NCBI GenBank assembly: GCA_019722365.1 | Contig: JADFUC010001453.1 | Span: 2,480,001-2,544,000, forward strand | From: Lithospermum erythrorhizon | Lineage: Eukaryota; Streptophyta; Magnoliopsida; Boraginales; Boraginaceae | Reading direction: 5' to 3' | Length of the DNA stretch: 64,000 nucleotides | Shown here: positions 1-10,283 of the stretch, in pieces | How positions within the stretch are numbered: position 1 is the first letter of the stretch | How the letters are laid out: each line of letters opens with the position of its first letter | Notes under the pieces: model-generated | The model's input: the letters and a program-made list of their open reading frames with translations, nothing else | Databases searched by the model: none | What the model was told of the DNA's origin: nothing | Translations under genes and position numbers: made by a program

Positions 1-436
1 GTTACATTTCAAAATATTTGCCAAATAATTTTTTTATCAAGTGAACTTATAAATTAATTTTAACAAAATAAAGCAACAAACACCCTTATAGTATCCATTT
101 ATTATTCCAACTTCAAAACAACCCTCCCCCCCTAAAAATCCCACCCACCTGGCCACCTTCATTCATTCACACATCCTACATTTATTACCCCCTTAATTTA
201 TTACCATTCCCGTTGTACAATAAACACACTTCCAAATTTTCCCCATTTATTAATTCCCCCCATTCAATCTCCACCCCACCTCTTTCTACACACTCTACAC
301 TTCCACCCCCTCCCACCATTTATGCAAATTTCCTCCATCATTCTCATCCCCTCCCACATTTTTATTTTCATATATCATTTCCTATTATAAGTTCCCAAAT
401 CATTTTATTTTGAATAAAAATAGTGGTTGATCAAAT
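1..436. other. 5' flank of the BRX-like gene
   Basis: No gene is visible here. The segment is AT-rich at its start and becomes strongly C/T-rich from about 118 to 360 (runs such as CCACCCCACC and CACCCCCTCCC), as in many plant leader or core-promoter regions. A short open frame in this stretch is very low-complexity (Pro/Ser/His/Phe-rich) and I do not treat it as a gene. The region probably holds the promoter and 5' leader of the gene starting at 437, but no individual element can be fixed with confidence. Confidence 0.4.
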
Positions 437-3400
437 ATGTTAACTTGTATAGTGTGCTCCAAACAGCTCAACAGTGGATCTCTACAAGAACAAAAAGATG
501 AAGACAATGTTACTACAACTCCTCGCACTAAACAAACCATTAAATACAACTTTCTCAAATAATACTACATTACACTAATGTGACAACATTTTCGGACAAT
601 ATAATTTCTTTTGTAGATCTATTTTTATTTACGGTTTTTCTAATATGTGTTGCACATATTTAAAAGATTTTAATAAAGGAAATATTTCGAATTTGCATCA
701 TTTGATACTCAAATATTTTTTTAGTATCCCAGTTGTTTGTTTTTCGGTGTTATATTTTATTTCCGGTTTTACTTATTATATACGTTAAAAGACATTTTTA
801 GTTATTTGGGGTTTCTTACTTCTTCATTACATTTCTCAGTACTAAGTATAGATAAGTATTTTAGGACAACTATTTTGTTCTTTTTATTACATTGTTTTTT
901 AATTTCGTTGTAGATTTATGTTTATTGATTTGGGTTTTTTCTAGTACTTATTAAGTCATTAAAGCTCTGTTAGTGCTCAAGTATGAACTTCTATTTTGGG
1001 ACAACTATTTTGCTTTTTTTTGTTTATTTATTTTGGGTTTATGTATATTAATTTGCGGTTTTTTGGGTTTATAATTATTGATTTAGGATTTTTGGGTTTA
1101 TGTTTATTTATATGTATGTTATGTTTATTGATTTGGAGTTTTTGGGTTTATATTTATTGATTTTGGTTTTTGGAGTTTATGTTTACCGATTTGGGTTTGT
1201 TGGGTTTGCTTCAGATCAAGGATATAGCAGTGAAAGCATCAGGAGCATACAAGAACTGCAAGCCATGTTCAGGTTCAGGTTCAGCGGACCACAAGAAATA
1301 TGTGGACTCTGAGAACGGATCAGTATCGGAGCGGTTTCCCTGTGCGTATAAAAGAGCGGGCCGGGGAGCGAATTCGATGCCTCGGGTGTGGGGGAAAGAG
1401 ATGGAGGCTAGATTGAAGGCGTTATCGAGTGGCGAAGGCACACCGGTTTCAGTTAGTAGCCGGACGGAGTCTGTGGTGTTCGTTGAGGATGATGATGTGG
1501 AGCCTAAAGAATGGGTTGCTCAAATTGAACCTGGTGTGCTTATTACATTTGTTGCGCTTCCTCATGGTGGAAATGCTCTCAGAGGGATTCGATTCAGGTG
1601 TTGCTGTTGTTTACCCTTTATCGCACTAAGTTTCGATTTAACTTGAGATTTGTTTGTCAATTGAGAAAACTCGATTTGACACCAAATTACTCATATGACA
1701 AGGTCCAGGATCGAGTCCTTGTAGTGACAAAGACCGATTTTTTTTGAAAAAAAAAACGGGTATGTGGATATATTATTAGTTAAAAAACGGGTCAATATCT
1801 TTGTTACAAATAGTTCACGTTAGATTGAAATGGTTGGGAGTATATTATTTACACAGTCCTAATTGGTTCTTATTTAATTGTTTCGTTGTTCTTATTTGCC
1901 ATTAATATGTTTATGGAAATGAAGATGAATTTTACTCGAAAACAGTGAATTTGATAAATCGAAGGACTAATGTGGCCTAGAGCAATGGGGGCACCAAATT
2001 TTTTATGTAGGAGTGGCAAAGTAATGAATACAAGAAAACGAAGTAAAGGGGTGGTTTGATTATCGTATTGGAAAATAAAAAAGTAGTGATATTTAAATAT
2101 TAGGAAAAAATGTTTAAGCCCTTTTGTGTGTTGTGAATTTGTGATCTGATTGTAAAAGATGTGATTTTTCTTGGGAGTGTTTTACATGCATATGTGTGCT
2201 GTTCCTAAACAAGTGGTTACTTTTTAAGTAAACAGTACTCTACATGTTCTCAGTATGTGAGTCCACACTTGCATAGCCTGAAATTATGGAAGTGCTCCCT
2301 CTAAAAAAGTGGATATTAACCTAGGGGGCTTGACTGTGTTTTGGGGATATTCACTTTCAGCTTGTTGGCTTTTCAATTTCCTATTCGATTAGTACCCCTT
2401 AACCACTCACCAAAACTCACTGTGTTACATTGAATGAGAACAAAGAAAATCAAGATATTGGGACCATCTTCTGATGAGGCCTGAGGCTATAGTGGGTTTT
2501 GTTTTGTTTCTTGTCAACCTGAATTAAACTGTAGTTATATTGATATCCTGTATCTCTAGAAAACTGGGAAAATACCAATAGTACTACCTTTTCATATATT
2601 TTTGTAGTTTCTACCTTGCACTACATACACCTAACCGATGTTTTTTGACAAAAATACCCCCATTGATATAGTTTTTTTTTATTACTCAGTATCCAACAAA
2701 TATCTGTATAGAATCCATTTAAGTCATTATCTAACTAATATCTAAATAGTATCTATGTATCCAACTCGCTTGGGGGTATTTTTGTCCTAAAAAATGATTT
2801 TGAGTGATATGTAGTGCAAGTTTTAATAAAATATGGTTGAAACTAAATTTTATGTCAAAAGGGTGATACTCTTGGCGTTTTCCCATAGAAGACCTTAGGG
2901 GGTTGCATTTATTTTTGAAATGTCCTTCAATCTTATGATCGTTGAGTCAATTAATTTGAGGCATTGACAGTGAAGTCTCATCTGTTGCATCTCTTGCATC
3001 TGTTACTGATAATTTTCCTGTAGCTGAGTCCCCAGTCCCCACTGACCAAAAATATGTAGTTGGATGAAGTACTTAGGCTGTACTGAATGTGCAACTATGC
3101 CTCATGTGCTTATTGAGTCTTATCCAGCCACACTCAACTATGTTTTCGGGATACTTTCTATGAGCTCATTAGAAAAACTATCTGATCGCATAAACCTTTT
3201 GTAGTAAACGTAATAGTACCTGTTAAACTCTTATCTGACCAACTTTTATTGTTGATGCTTGGGAAAAGTATCTGTGACAGTGGAATTCATTCTGCATGTT
3301 TAGTAGAATTTCTTAATGTCTGCATGACTGTATCTAAACTAGACATTCCTGTGGTTCAGTGAAAACTTAGAAAAAGTCTCTTTAATCATAGATTCAATTT

Positions 3401-4857
3401 GATTCAAGAAGAACCGTGCCCATCAATTATTCACTTAATGTTCTGACTCTATATATTGTTCTGTATTATGTTTAGTTTCTTTAGTAGCGTGTACATTGCT
3501 ACAGCTAGTTCTAATAACTTTTTGATGCCTTGGTCAGTCGAGAGATGTTCAACAAATTGCAAGCTCAGCACTGGTGGTCTGACAACTATGAAAAGGTAAT
3601 GGAATTGTACAACGTCCAAAGATCAAATTTCCGGACAGCACCTCTCAAATCTGAAGATGAGGTGAGCGATCTTTATGCTGGAATAACACTTTATACTGCC
3701 AGATTCTTTTTCTTAATCTACTACACATGTGCATATCTTGTAGGCGCTTCTGAAGTGCCCTAATATGTGTATGGCTGGACTGTGCAGGCTTAACTGCCAA
3801 TGTACATAACTTGTTGCACCATTAACTCTTTCCTAAACTCTTCCATTCTATGGACATCTATTTTATTGATGAGATATGCCACCTTTTGCACCCAGGTCTC
3901 GAGGAATAGTTCTAACGAGGAAAGTCATGTTACTCCATCAGTAGAGAAAGAGGGTATAGGTTACTCCTCATCAGACTCTCTTGAACACCTTCCTAAGCAC
4001 GCCCCTCATTGTCAGGACTCTTGTGGGCTTACTTCTACCCCAAAAGTCTCCAGCATCAGTACTGCAAAGATAGAGACATCATCAATAGATGCTTCTGCAA
4101 GGACAAGTTCATCAAGAGACCAAGATCACTCAGGGGAGCTCTCAGTCAGCAATGCAAGTGAGATAGAAACTGAATGGGTTGAGGAAGATGTGCCTGGAGT
4201 TTATATTACGATCAGGGCATTGCCCGATGGATCACGTGAACTACGGCGGGTTCGTTTCAGGTTAGTGTTTCCACTGTTTCACAAAATTAATTTTCACATT
4301 TTAATTGTCCAAAATTATAGTATGAAACTATATTTTTTATCATAACTTAGTACCACCATGATTGTAAGCCTGGATCCTCCTATGTTGGTGCATTCAATGC
4401 ATGGAAGTTTGCTTCCAGCCTTCCACTAATTACATATTTTAATTATAATTATTCTTTATAGCATTATATTTGAACCGTCAATGATCCTAAAACGTTATAA
4501 GCCACAAATAAGTAAAAGCATTAAAACTGGACCTTTTAATTATATTCTTAATTGATGCTTTACAAGTTCATCACATCTACACTGTATCTGCTTACATTCA
4601 TTTCATTTGAGATGTGTCCTGCACTCCTGCCTATGTAAACCTTGTTCAGTTATCACGTATATTACTCGTAATGACGAGGTCCAGGGATCGAGTTTTTGCA
4701 ATCAATCTTAAGGACCTAATTTAAAAAAAAAAGATGACTACCTCTTTCTCATAACTTCAAATGCTTTGTTTATTGCAGCCGCGAAACATTTGGGGAAACG
4801 CAGGCGAGGATGTGGTGGGAACAGAATAGAGCAAGGATTCAAGAACAGTATTTGTGA
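437..4857 (+). CDS. BREVIS RADIX (BRX) family protein, 5 exons
   Basis: BRX proteins are plant-specific regulators of polar growth and root or vascular development; they sit at the plasma membrane and act with auxin signalling and AGC kinases. Exons: 437 to about 541-556, 1215-1597, 3538-3661, 3896-4260, 4779-4857; phases of exons 2-5 agree (2, 0, 2). The start MLTCIVC carries Cys4 and Cys7, the positions known to be palmitoylated in BRX. Exon 2 opens with the conserved IKDIAVKASGAYKNCKPC block. Two BRX domains follow: the first begins EWVAQIEPGV and continues across the exon 2/3 junction (REMFNKLQAQHWW); the second begins EWVEEDVPGV and ends in exon 5 (TQARMWWEQNRARIQEQYL). The total is about 350 residues, the usual family size. 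Odd point: exon 1 matches the family up to KQTIK but then reaches a stop without a GT or GC donor, so either the first junction is damaged or the base calls are wrong. Family assignment is very sure; function of this allele less so. Confidence 0.9.
895..1211 (+). repeat. Degenerate TG-rich minisatellite in BRX intron 1
   Basis: Variants of GGGTTTATGTTTATTGATTT, with spacers of T-rich sequence, recur at irregular intervals of about 30-45 bp up to the exon 2 splice acceptor at 1213-1214. The T/G composition makes a very long uninterrupted polypyrimidine-poor run next to the acceptor, which is unusual. It is seen directly; copies are too diverged to give an exact unit. Confidence 0.55.
1684..1752 (+). 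repeat. SINE-like 3' tail in BRX intron 2
   Basis: The segment shares the core AAGGTCCAGGATCGAGTCC with 4660-4733 (allowing small changes) and the same preceding ATTACTC motif. The core resembles an RNA polymerase III B box (GGTTCGANNCC), and an A/T homopolymer tail follows. No clear A box is present, so this is at best a truncated tRNA-derived SINE. Confidence 0.35.
2565..2885. mobile_element. MITE with long terminal inverted repeats in BRX intron 2
   Basis: The element starts TGGGAAAA and ends TTTTCCCA. The inverted arms run for roughly 100 bp, with landmarks CTTGCACTACATA and GACAAAAATACCCCCA on the left and their reverse complements on the right. It is flanked by TAGAAAAC (2557-2564) and TAGAAGAC (2886-2893), an 8-bp target-site duplication with one mismatch. 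The ~321-bp size, long arms and absence of coding capacity fit a non-autonomous DNA transposon of hAT or Mutator type. It lies wholly inside intron 2, so the reading frame is unaffected. Confidence 0.8.
4660..4733 (+). repeat. SINE-like 3' tail in BRX intron 4
   Basis: Second copy of the B-box-like segment seen at 1684-1752: ATTACTCGTAATGACGAGG followed by TCCAGGGATCGAGT and an A-rich tail at 4723-4733. It lies just upstream of the exon 5 acceptor. Truncated and weak; recorded because two related copies lie in one gene. Confidence 0.35.
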
Positions 4858-7139
4858 TCACAGAACCTTGTAATTGGAAATAAGCCCTCATAGTCTTCTT
4901 CGTAACAATTAGTTGCTCTTGAGTATTATGATCTCTCTAGTCTCCCTATACTACAGATTCCCAAGTTGCTTCGTATACTTGTGATTTAGGACCATCAGCT
5001 CCTGTTTTGCTCTAATATTTTTTGCTGCTTAGTGAGTTTAAAATTTTGTGAATGGTATTATACAGTATATACTCTTGTAGACTTTATTTGTACAAGTATG
5101 AAACCAGAACTTGAACTAGGATCTTTAGGATCTTGGTAATTAACATTTAAGTTAACACATTAGTTGGTATCTTGCATCTGATTTGGGTGATCTTGTTGAA
5201 GATGTCACTGCCTTGCCATTTTCAAACTATTACTTTCCTATAGTAATACTATTTTTTATTTGTAGGCACATAATGATAATATCATTTAGGAAGTATTATT
5301 AATTTCTGATATTTTTAAATAACAAAAAAAATCTCCTATAACATATAATATAAGTTAAATTAACTTAAATATATACTTCAGTTTATACTTATAAAAGAGT
5401 CTTGAAAATATATTATTAAAACTACTTATATTAAATATCACAATAACATCAATGCATAGTTGTAATAATATCTCAAAAATAAAACTTAAAAGAATTACTT
5501 TAATTTTGATGAAATTTGGCTAAACATCATAGGTCAATCCTTTAAATACCACCCATGCAAAATGACATCGACCTTCCAAAGACCTTTATTTTCTTACATC
5601 TTTTTAATTTAACTTATAAACCTTGCAAAACGTTAATTAAAAAAAACAGAAGGAGTGTAATAGTATTTTATTTTTTTCGTTGATCTATATTCAAATGACT
5701 AAAAGATAAAGTAGAAAAAGTATTAACTACATCCCAAAATGATTGTCCACTTTCAAATTTTGATTGTCCACTTCTAAAATTTCGAACTTCAAGTGCATTT
5801 ATATATTCTCGACTCTTATTGTAATAAAAATATTTTTTTATCTCTATGTTCAAGTAAATTAAAGGGAGGGAATACAAAAGTGGATAGGTGTTATCATTTT
5901 GATGGGATTTAAAAATCATGGCCTTTAACTATCTTATCTACATACCGGAGAAAGATTGTCCGTTCGAATTTTAATCGTTGGTACTGAAGTTGAACTCGAA
6001 AATACATTATATGTATGTTGTATATATTACTTGGCTTAAAAGGAGTTGATATGGACCTAACGAGACCTCGTGAAATTTGCTCTACCACGGTTTGATTTGT
6101 TGTGTTGTGGTAATTTCAGTTCATGGAATAGTACTACTTCATCTAAAATTATCATCCAGTTTGATTTTCATGATTAAAAATTAAGATAATTTTGAAGGCT
6201 TAATAGATACATAACTTTTATAATAAAATGATCATGTTAGTAGTGCGTTGAAAATATACAACATGTGCAATTATATAGCATCACTTGAAGTTGAACTTAT
6301 CTGATTTCGAAATTAAATTATTAGCCCAAACCAATCTTTTGAAGGAGTGCAGTTTCTAAAGTAAATGATACCTTTTTGTTATTTTATTTTACAATTACTT
6401 GTGTTTGTGTTAACGTTTGTTGTAATGATTTCAAATGAAGGGGTTTGTTGAGTGTGGAATGCATAGGATTTGTTGATCGACTATGTTATGTGGTTTTGAG
6501 TGGTGTGGGAGATAGGCTAACTGAATTGGATTTGAGAATTTGAGTCTTATGTTGATTTGTGGTTGTAATGTAGTAGAATAATCATTCGTAATGATAGCGA
6601 ATCAAAATAAATTTATAGTGAATTGGAAGAGATTTATATAAGTTGGGGAGATAATGTGCATGATTATGCTTGTCAAGAAATTGGATTTCTACATCGTTTA
6701 AGGTTGATACAGGATTACCAATAACAGATGGCCAACTTTAGCAGCAATTTTGTATGATCTTCTTCGAGGGTCAACATTTTGTGGTAGGGGTTGACACATT
6801 TATGTAGATTTCTGTTAATGTGTCAGGATTTCTCAGATGGATTGTTTGATATTCAACAGTTATAGGAAGATATGTAGGATTATAAAATGTTTTTTCAAGG
6901 TGTGGGTGGTGTATTTTGTTTCCCATGTCTTCCTGTTTTGTCTTTGATGTGCATTGTTTAGAAAGTTTAAGATTAGAGGTATTTCTTACATCCTAATCAA
7001 AATGTCCGAAGAAGCGCTTACACCCACACTCCTGGTATCGTTTTCTTTTGTATTCTTATACCACATCACATCTATTTGTTATTTTTGCTTTCTTATCAAG
7101 TCGCAAGATGTCTTCTCATTTTTGCTTTCCTCCCTGCTA
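4858..7139. other. Intergenic, AT-rich, no gene seen
   Basis: The first ~200 bp are probably the 3' UTR of the BRX gene. The rest shows no recognisable coding segment on either strand; the one moderately long frame, on the reverse strand at 5668-5919, overlaps a MITE-like repeat. From about 6380 the sequence becomes T/G-rich and intron-like, which may be the decayed 5' part of the DUF1296 pseudogene that follows. Confidence 0.5.
5725..5912. mobile_element. MITE-like element (Stowaway/mariner type)
   Basis: The left end reads CATCCCAAAATGATTGTCCA and the right end, read on the other strand, gives AATCCCATCAAAATGATAAC, an imperfect inverted repeat of the kind shared by many plant Stowaway-like MITEs. 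The left motif ATTGTCCACTT occurs twice in tandem (near 5742 and 5763). About 190 bp, no coding capacity. Boundaries are approximate and no clean target-site duplication was fixed. Confidence 0.45.
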
Positions 7140-9069
7140 GTTCTAGGATGAAACTCAGTTCAACTTCAACTAATGATTTTGCCTCCAGTGCTCCAGTAAA
7201 TAGGTCAAGTATTTTTTGTGCACTTGCTCTCATCCATAAATGTCTCAACTCTCAATTGCTGCAATCATGAGTCCAGAATTTTAACAGGTTTATCAAGTTT
7301 ATAATCAGATTGGCTTACTATGAAGCTTTCTTCAATCCTCGATACTTTATGTCCAATTACTCATTCATTATTACTTAGTGGACTGTGATTTTCTTACCAT
7401 GCGATATGCTTTAAGTTCTACACATACTTCCTGAAATCTGCTACTGGACATACTCCACTTCACCATGGCATATGGATGCCGTTTAGTATTGGAGAAACAT
7501 CTGGATGAATTGCGTCGTATATATGTATAACAAGATTGTCTGAGATTGACCACTTGTTTTATAAGAACTAAGATTCTACCCTTCGTTTTGTAGACTTATC
7601 AGCTTCATTTTCCTTTTGCAGCAGTCAATTGGAACTTCTAGTAATCAAAAGCTGCCAGGTGGACAACAATTTTCACAGAGTCGGAATGGGCCTTCACATT
7701 TACAGTCTAGGCAATCCAGAGAAGCGAAACCAGTTGGTACTGGTAAGGTTTTGTTAGAGGACAATCTGGGTCCACTCCCTGATGCTGGTACACATTTGCA
7801 AAATGCAAAGACAAAATAATATCCAGTCGCATTATACGACATCATCCAATAGTTCCGCTATTGGAGTTTATTCATCTTCATCAGATCCTATTCATGTCCC
7901 ATCTCGTGACTCCAAACAAACTACTAATGTTGGTGCCATTAACGTGAAGTTGGTGTGGTTGGAGCTCGGTGTCAGTCATCTGATTTGGGCAAGCTTTCAT
8001 CAATTTCAAGTAACATGGTTTCACATCATAGTCAAAATGTGACACCTGAGTCTACAGAACCAGCCTCATCTGTCGGTATATCTTTCTCGAATAATCGTTA
8101 TGGCAGAAGAGCGCATCATTCCGTGGGTCACCCAAAAGGTAGCCTCGTTTTACCATTGAAATCTGGATGTTGGCAAAGTGATCATTTAATATAGAATCTT
8201 CTGTCTGATATTTTTTGCTCTATTTTGGTTATCCATTAGCATATTCTAGTTATGTTGGTTGAGACTCCAGACTCCAGAATTTCGGTACTAGATTATGTTT
8301 TGGAAAATGTGTTAGTAAAACGATATGGTATAGTAAGTTTACTGTGTACAAGATTGTTTTAAGGACCTATTGAGATTATGATTGCTTGTACTGAGGAGAG
8401 TCAAAATCTTTTTTTAGCTTCGGTATCTGAAACGGTACAAGTTTGTAGGTGCAAGTTCCTCATAGAAGCAACATTATGTCTCAAATTCCCAATGTAACTG
8501 CTGGTCTTCTTAAGAACGTACTAGCCGAACAATAATTTTTCCTTCTATTATGACCCTCAATTTTAAATTATGACATGAGATGGATCTATATCCTCTTAAT
8601 TGGCACTAAAATTAAGCTTGTACTCTGGGAAAAGTCTATGCTGCTATTTTACACCGAATATTGTACTTACTAGAGGCCTTTGTCTGTAGCACCTCAAACT
8701 AGTAAGGAATGGAAATTGTCTGTAGCACCTCAAACTAGTAAGGAATGGAAACCAAAACTGAATCAGAAAGCAGCTGCTAATGGTGTTAGGACTATTGGAA
8801 GTCCTACAAAAGCTGCTTTACCTTCTGATAATTCCAAGAACATGGAAACTGATTCACAGCTGAAAGATAAACACTCACAAATGAATGCCTCTGAAAATCA
8901 GAATGTGATCATAGCTGCCCATATTCGTGTGTCTGAGAGTGATCGCTATCGACTGACTTTTGGCAGCTTGGGAGCTGAATTGGAGACTGCAAGCTCAGGC
9001 ATTGAGGCTGCTGATGTTGCTGAAGCATCAACCTCTGATCGTTCTGTACGGTTTGTAATAAGAAAATGA
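7140..9069 (+). pseudogene. DUF1296 / GBF-interacting protein 1-like pseudogene
   Basis: Two exon-like blocks match the central part of plant GIP1-like (DUF1296) proteins, nuclear Gln/Ser-rich proteins of about 800 residues that interact with G-box binding factors. Block 1 (7622-8138, acceptor TTTTGCAG, donor after CCAAAAG) has LPGGQQFSQSRNGPSHLQS, SSDPIHVPSRDS and later QSSDLGKLSSISS. Block 2 (8690 to about 9045) has TSKEWKPKL and the family hallmark NVIIAAHIRVSESDRYRLTF. The phase between blocks agrees (1 then 2). Block 1 is broken by one shift near 7800 and another near 7943, where one missing A would explain the change. A weaker piece lies at 7149-7200. The N-terminal DUF1296 domain and the whole C-terminal part are absent. 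I read this as a decayed partial copy; assembly error could explain a shift but not the missing ends. Confidence 0.75.
8680..8751 (+). repeat. Perfect 36-bp tandem duplication across a splice acceptor
   Basis: 8680-8715 and 8716-8751 are identical. Each copy begins TTGTCTGTAG, which contains a usable AG acceptor, followed by 26 bp of exon coding APQTSKEWK. Because 36 is a multiple of three, use of the first or second acceptor leaves the frame unchanged and adds or removes twelve residues. Confidence 0.95.
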
Positions 9070-10283
9070 TTTTCCGTTCAAGTTAGTAGAGGATTGGAGT
9101 GTATTCGAGGCATCTATTTGTTTTGATGGTTCCTGTTCTTTTATTAAATGGTGTTGTTTTATTGAACTTAATTGGTATTTCTTCTGATATGTATTACACA
9201 AAACATAGTCACTCTATAAAGTAAGAAGATGTTCCTAAAATTTCATAACCTAATAGATACTTATGTTATTAGACAAACACCATCAAGGTGGTCAGTTTCA
9301 TAATTACTGTAGTTTTCCTTTTTGCTAAGTTAATTGTAATATCTTCTATTGATGCTGCATTGCACTGGGAAGAATTGTCTAGTCAGTTGATACTTGATAT
9401 TTGTTCCTTTTTTCTTAAAACCTTATTTGTGTTTAGGTTGTTCATGCAAACATTTTGATATAATCATAATTACTGTAGTTTTTTTTTTTTTGATATAATC
9501 AATAGAAGAATTGTCTAGTCAGCTGATGGGTTACTGAATGAATAATCCCCATTTGACATAACTCTCGAGTTAATTGTTAAGTTTTGTTTCAAAAGTGGGT
9601 TGATGATATCTAAGGCGCTTAGTAGTCATTTCCATCATTTTTGCTATGTGGAAAGAAAAATCGTTCCGATATTATCGTTAACCTTTAAATCACCAATTAA
9701 AATAGTTAAAAAAAATGTTAACCTATTTAAGATCAAGTATTTCTTGTCTATTTCATCATTTTTCCTAATTTGATAGAGATACCCTTTCATTTTTTTATGG
9801 TTAAAACTTTCACTTTTCAATTTCAATATATTAGTGGGTTTTATTCTATAGAAAAAGAAACACATTTGTTAAGAAATGTCTAATTATCTAACTAAAAACA
9901 TTGTCAATTACGCATAAATGTTAGTATTTCTTTGGGGTCCATATTTTCCATTTTGTATTGCACCTCTAAAATGGAAGGAACGACCATACGAAGATGTGTG
10001 TGGGCGGGGGGATGAGTCTTCAAAAAATGCAAAAAGAAAAGTACAATTTTTGTAGTAGTAATATTTTAAGGATGCAGTATATTTGAGGAATGGATGTAGT
10101 AATTAGTAACACAAATGAAACACATTGAGCTTATGGTATGTTTCACAATTTACCTACCATAGTTGACTGATAACGTTCCTATTCACATGAAGGTGACGTG
10201 AATGGCTATTATAGACACTCCTGTTCTATTCTTATCTGCTGAATTCATCAATTTAGCTTTAATCAATCTCTTCATCATTTGCC
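9070..10283. other. Intergenic, no gene seen
   Basis: AT-rich sequence with no supportable coding segment. The motif CATAATTACTGTAGTTTT occurs twice (9300-9317 and 9467-9484). The missing C-terminal exons of the DUF1296 pseudogene are not found here. The last ~200 bp should contain the promoter of the resistance-gene copy that starts at 10284, but its upstream sequence shows no similarity to that of the second copy at 21444. Confidence 0.45.

Noticed and set aside
213..413. 66-codon forward frame
   Set aside because: Low-complexity Ser/Pro/His-rich translation of a pyrimidine-rich leader; no domain, no splice logic.
1211..1441. Reverse frame over BRX exon 2
   Set aside because: Mirror of a conserved BRX exon; the forward strand explains the constraint.
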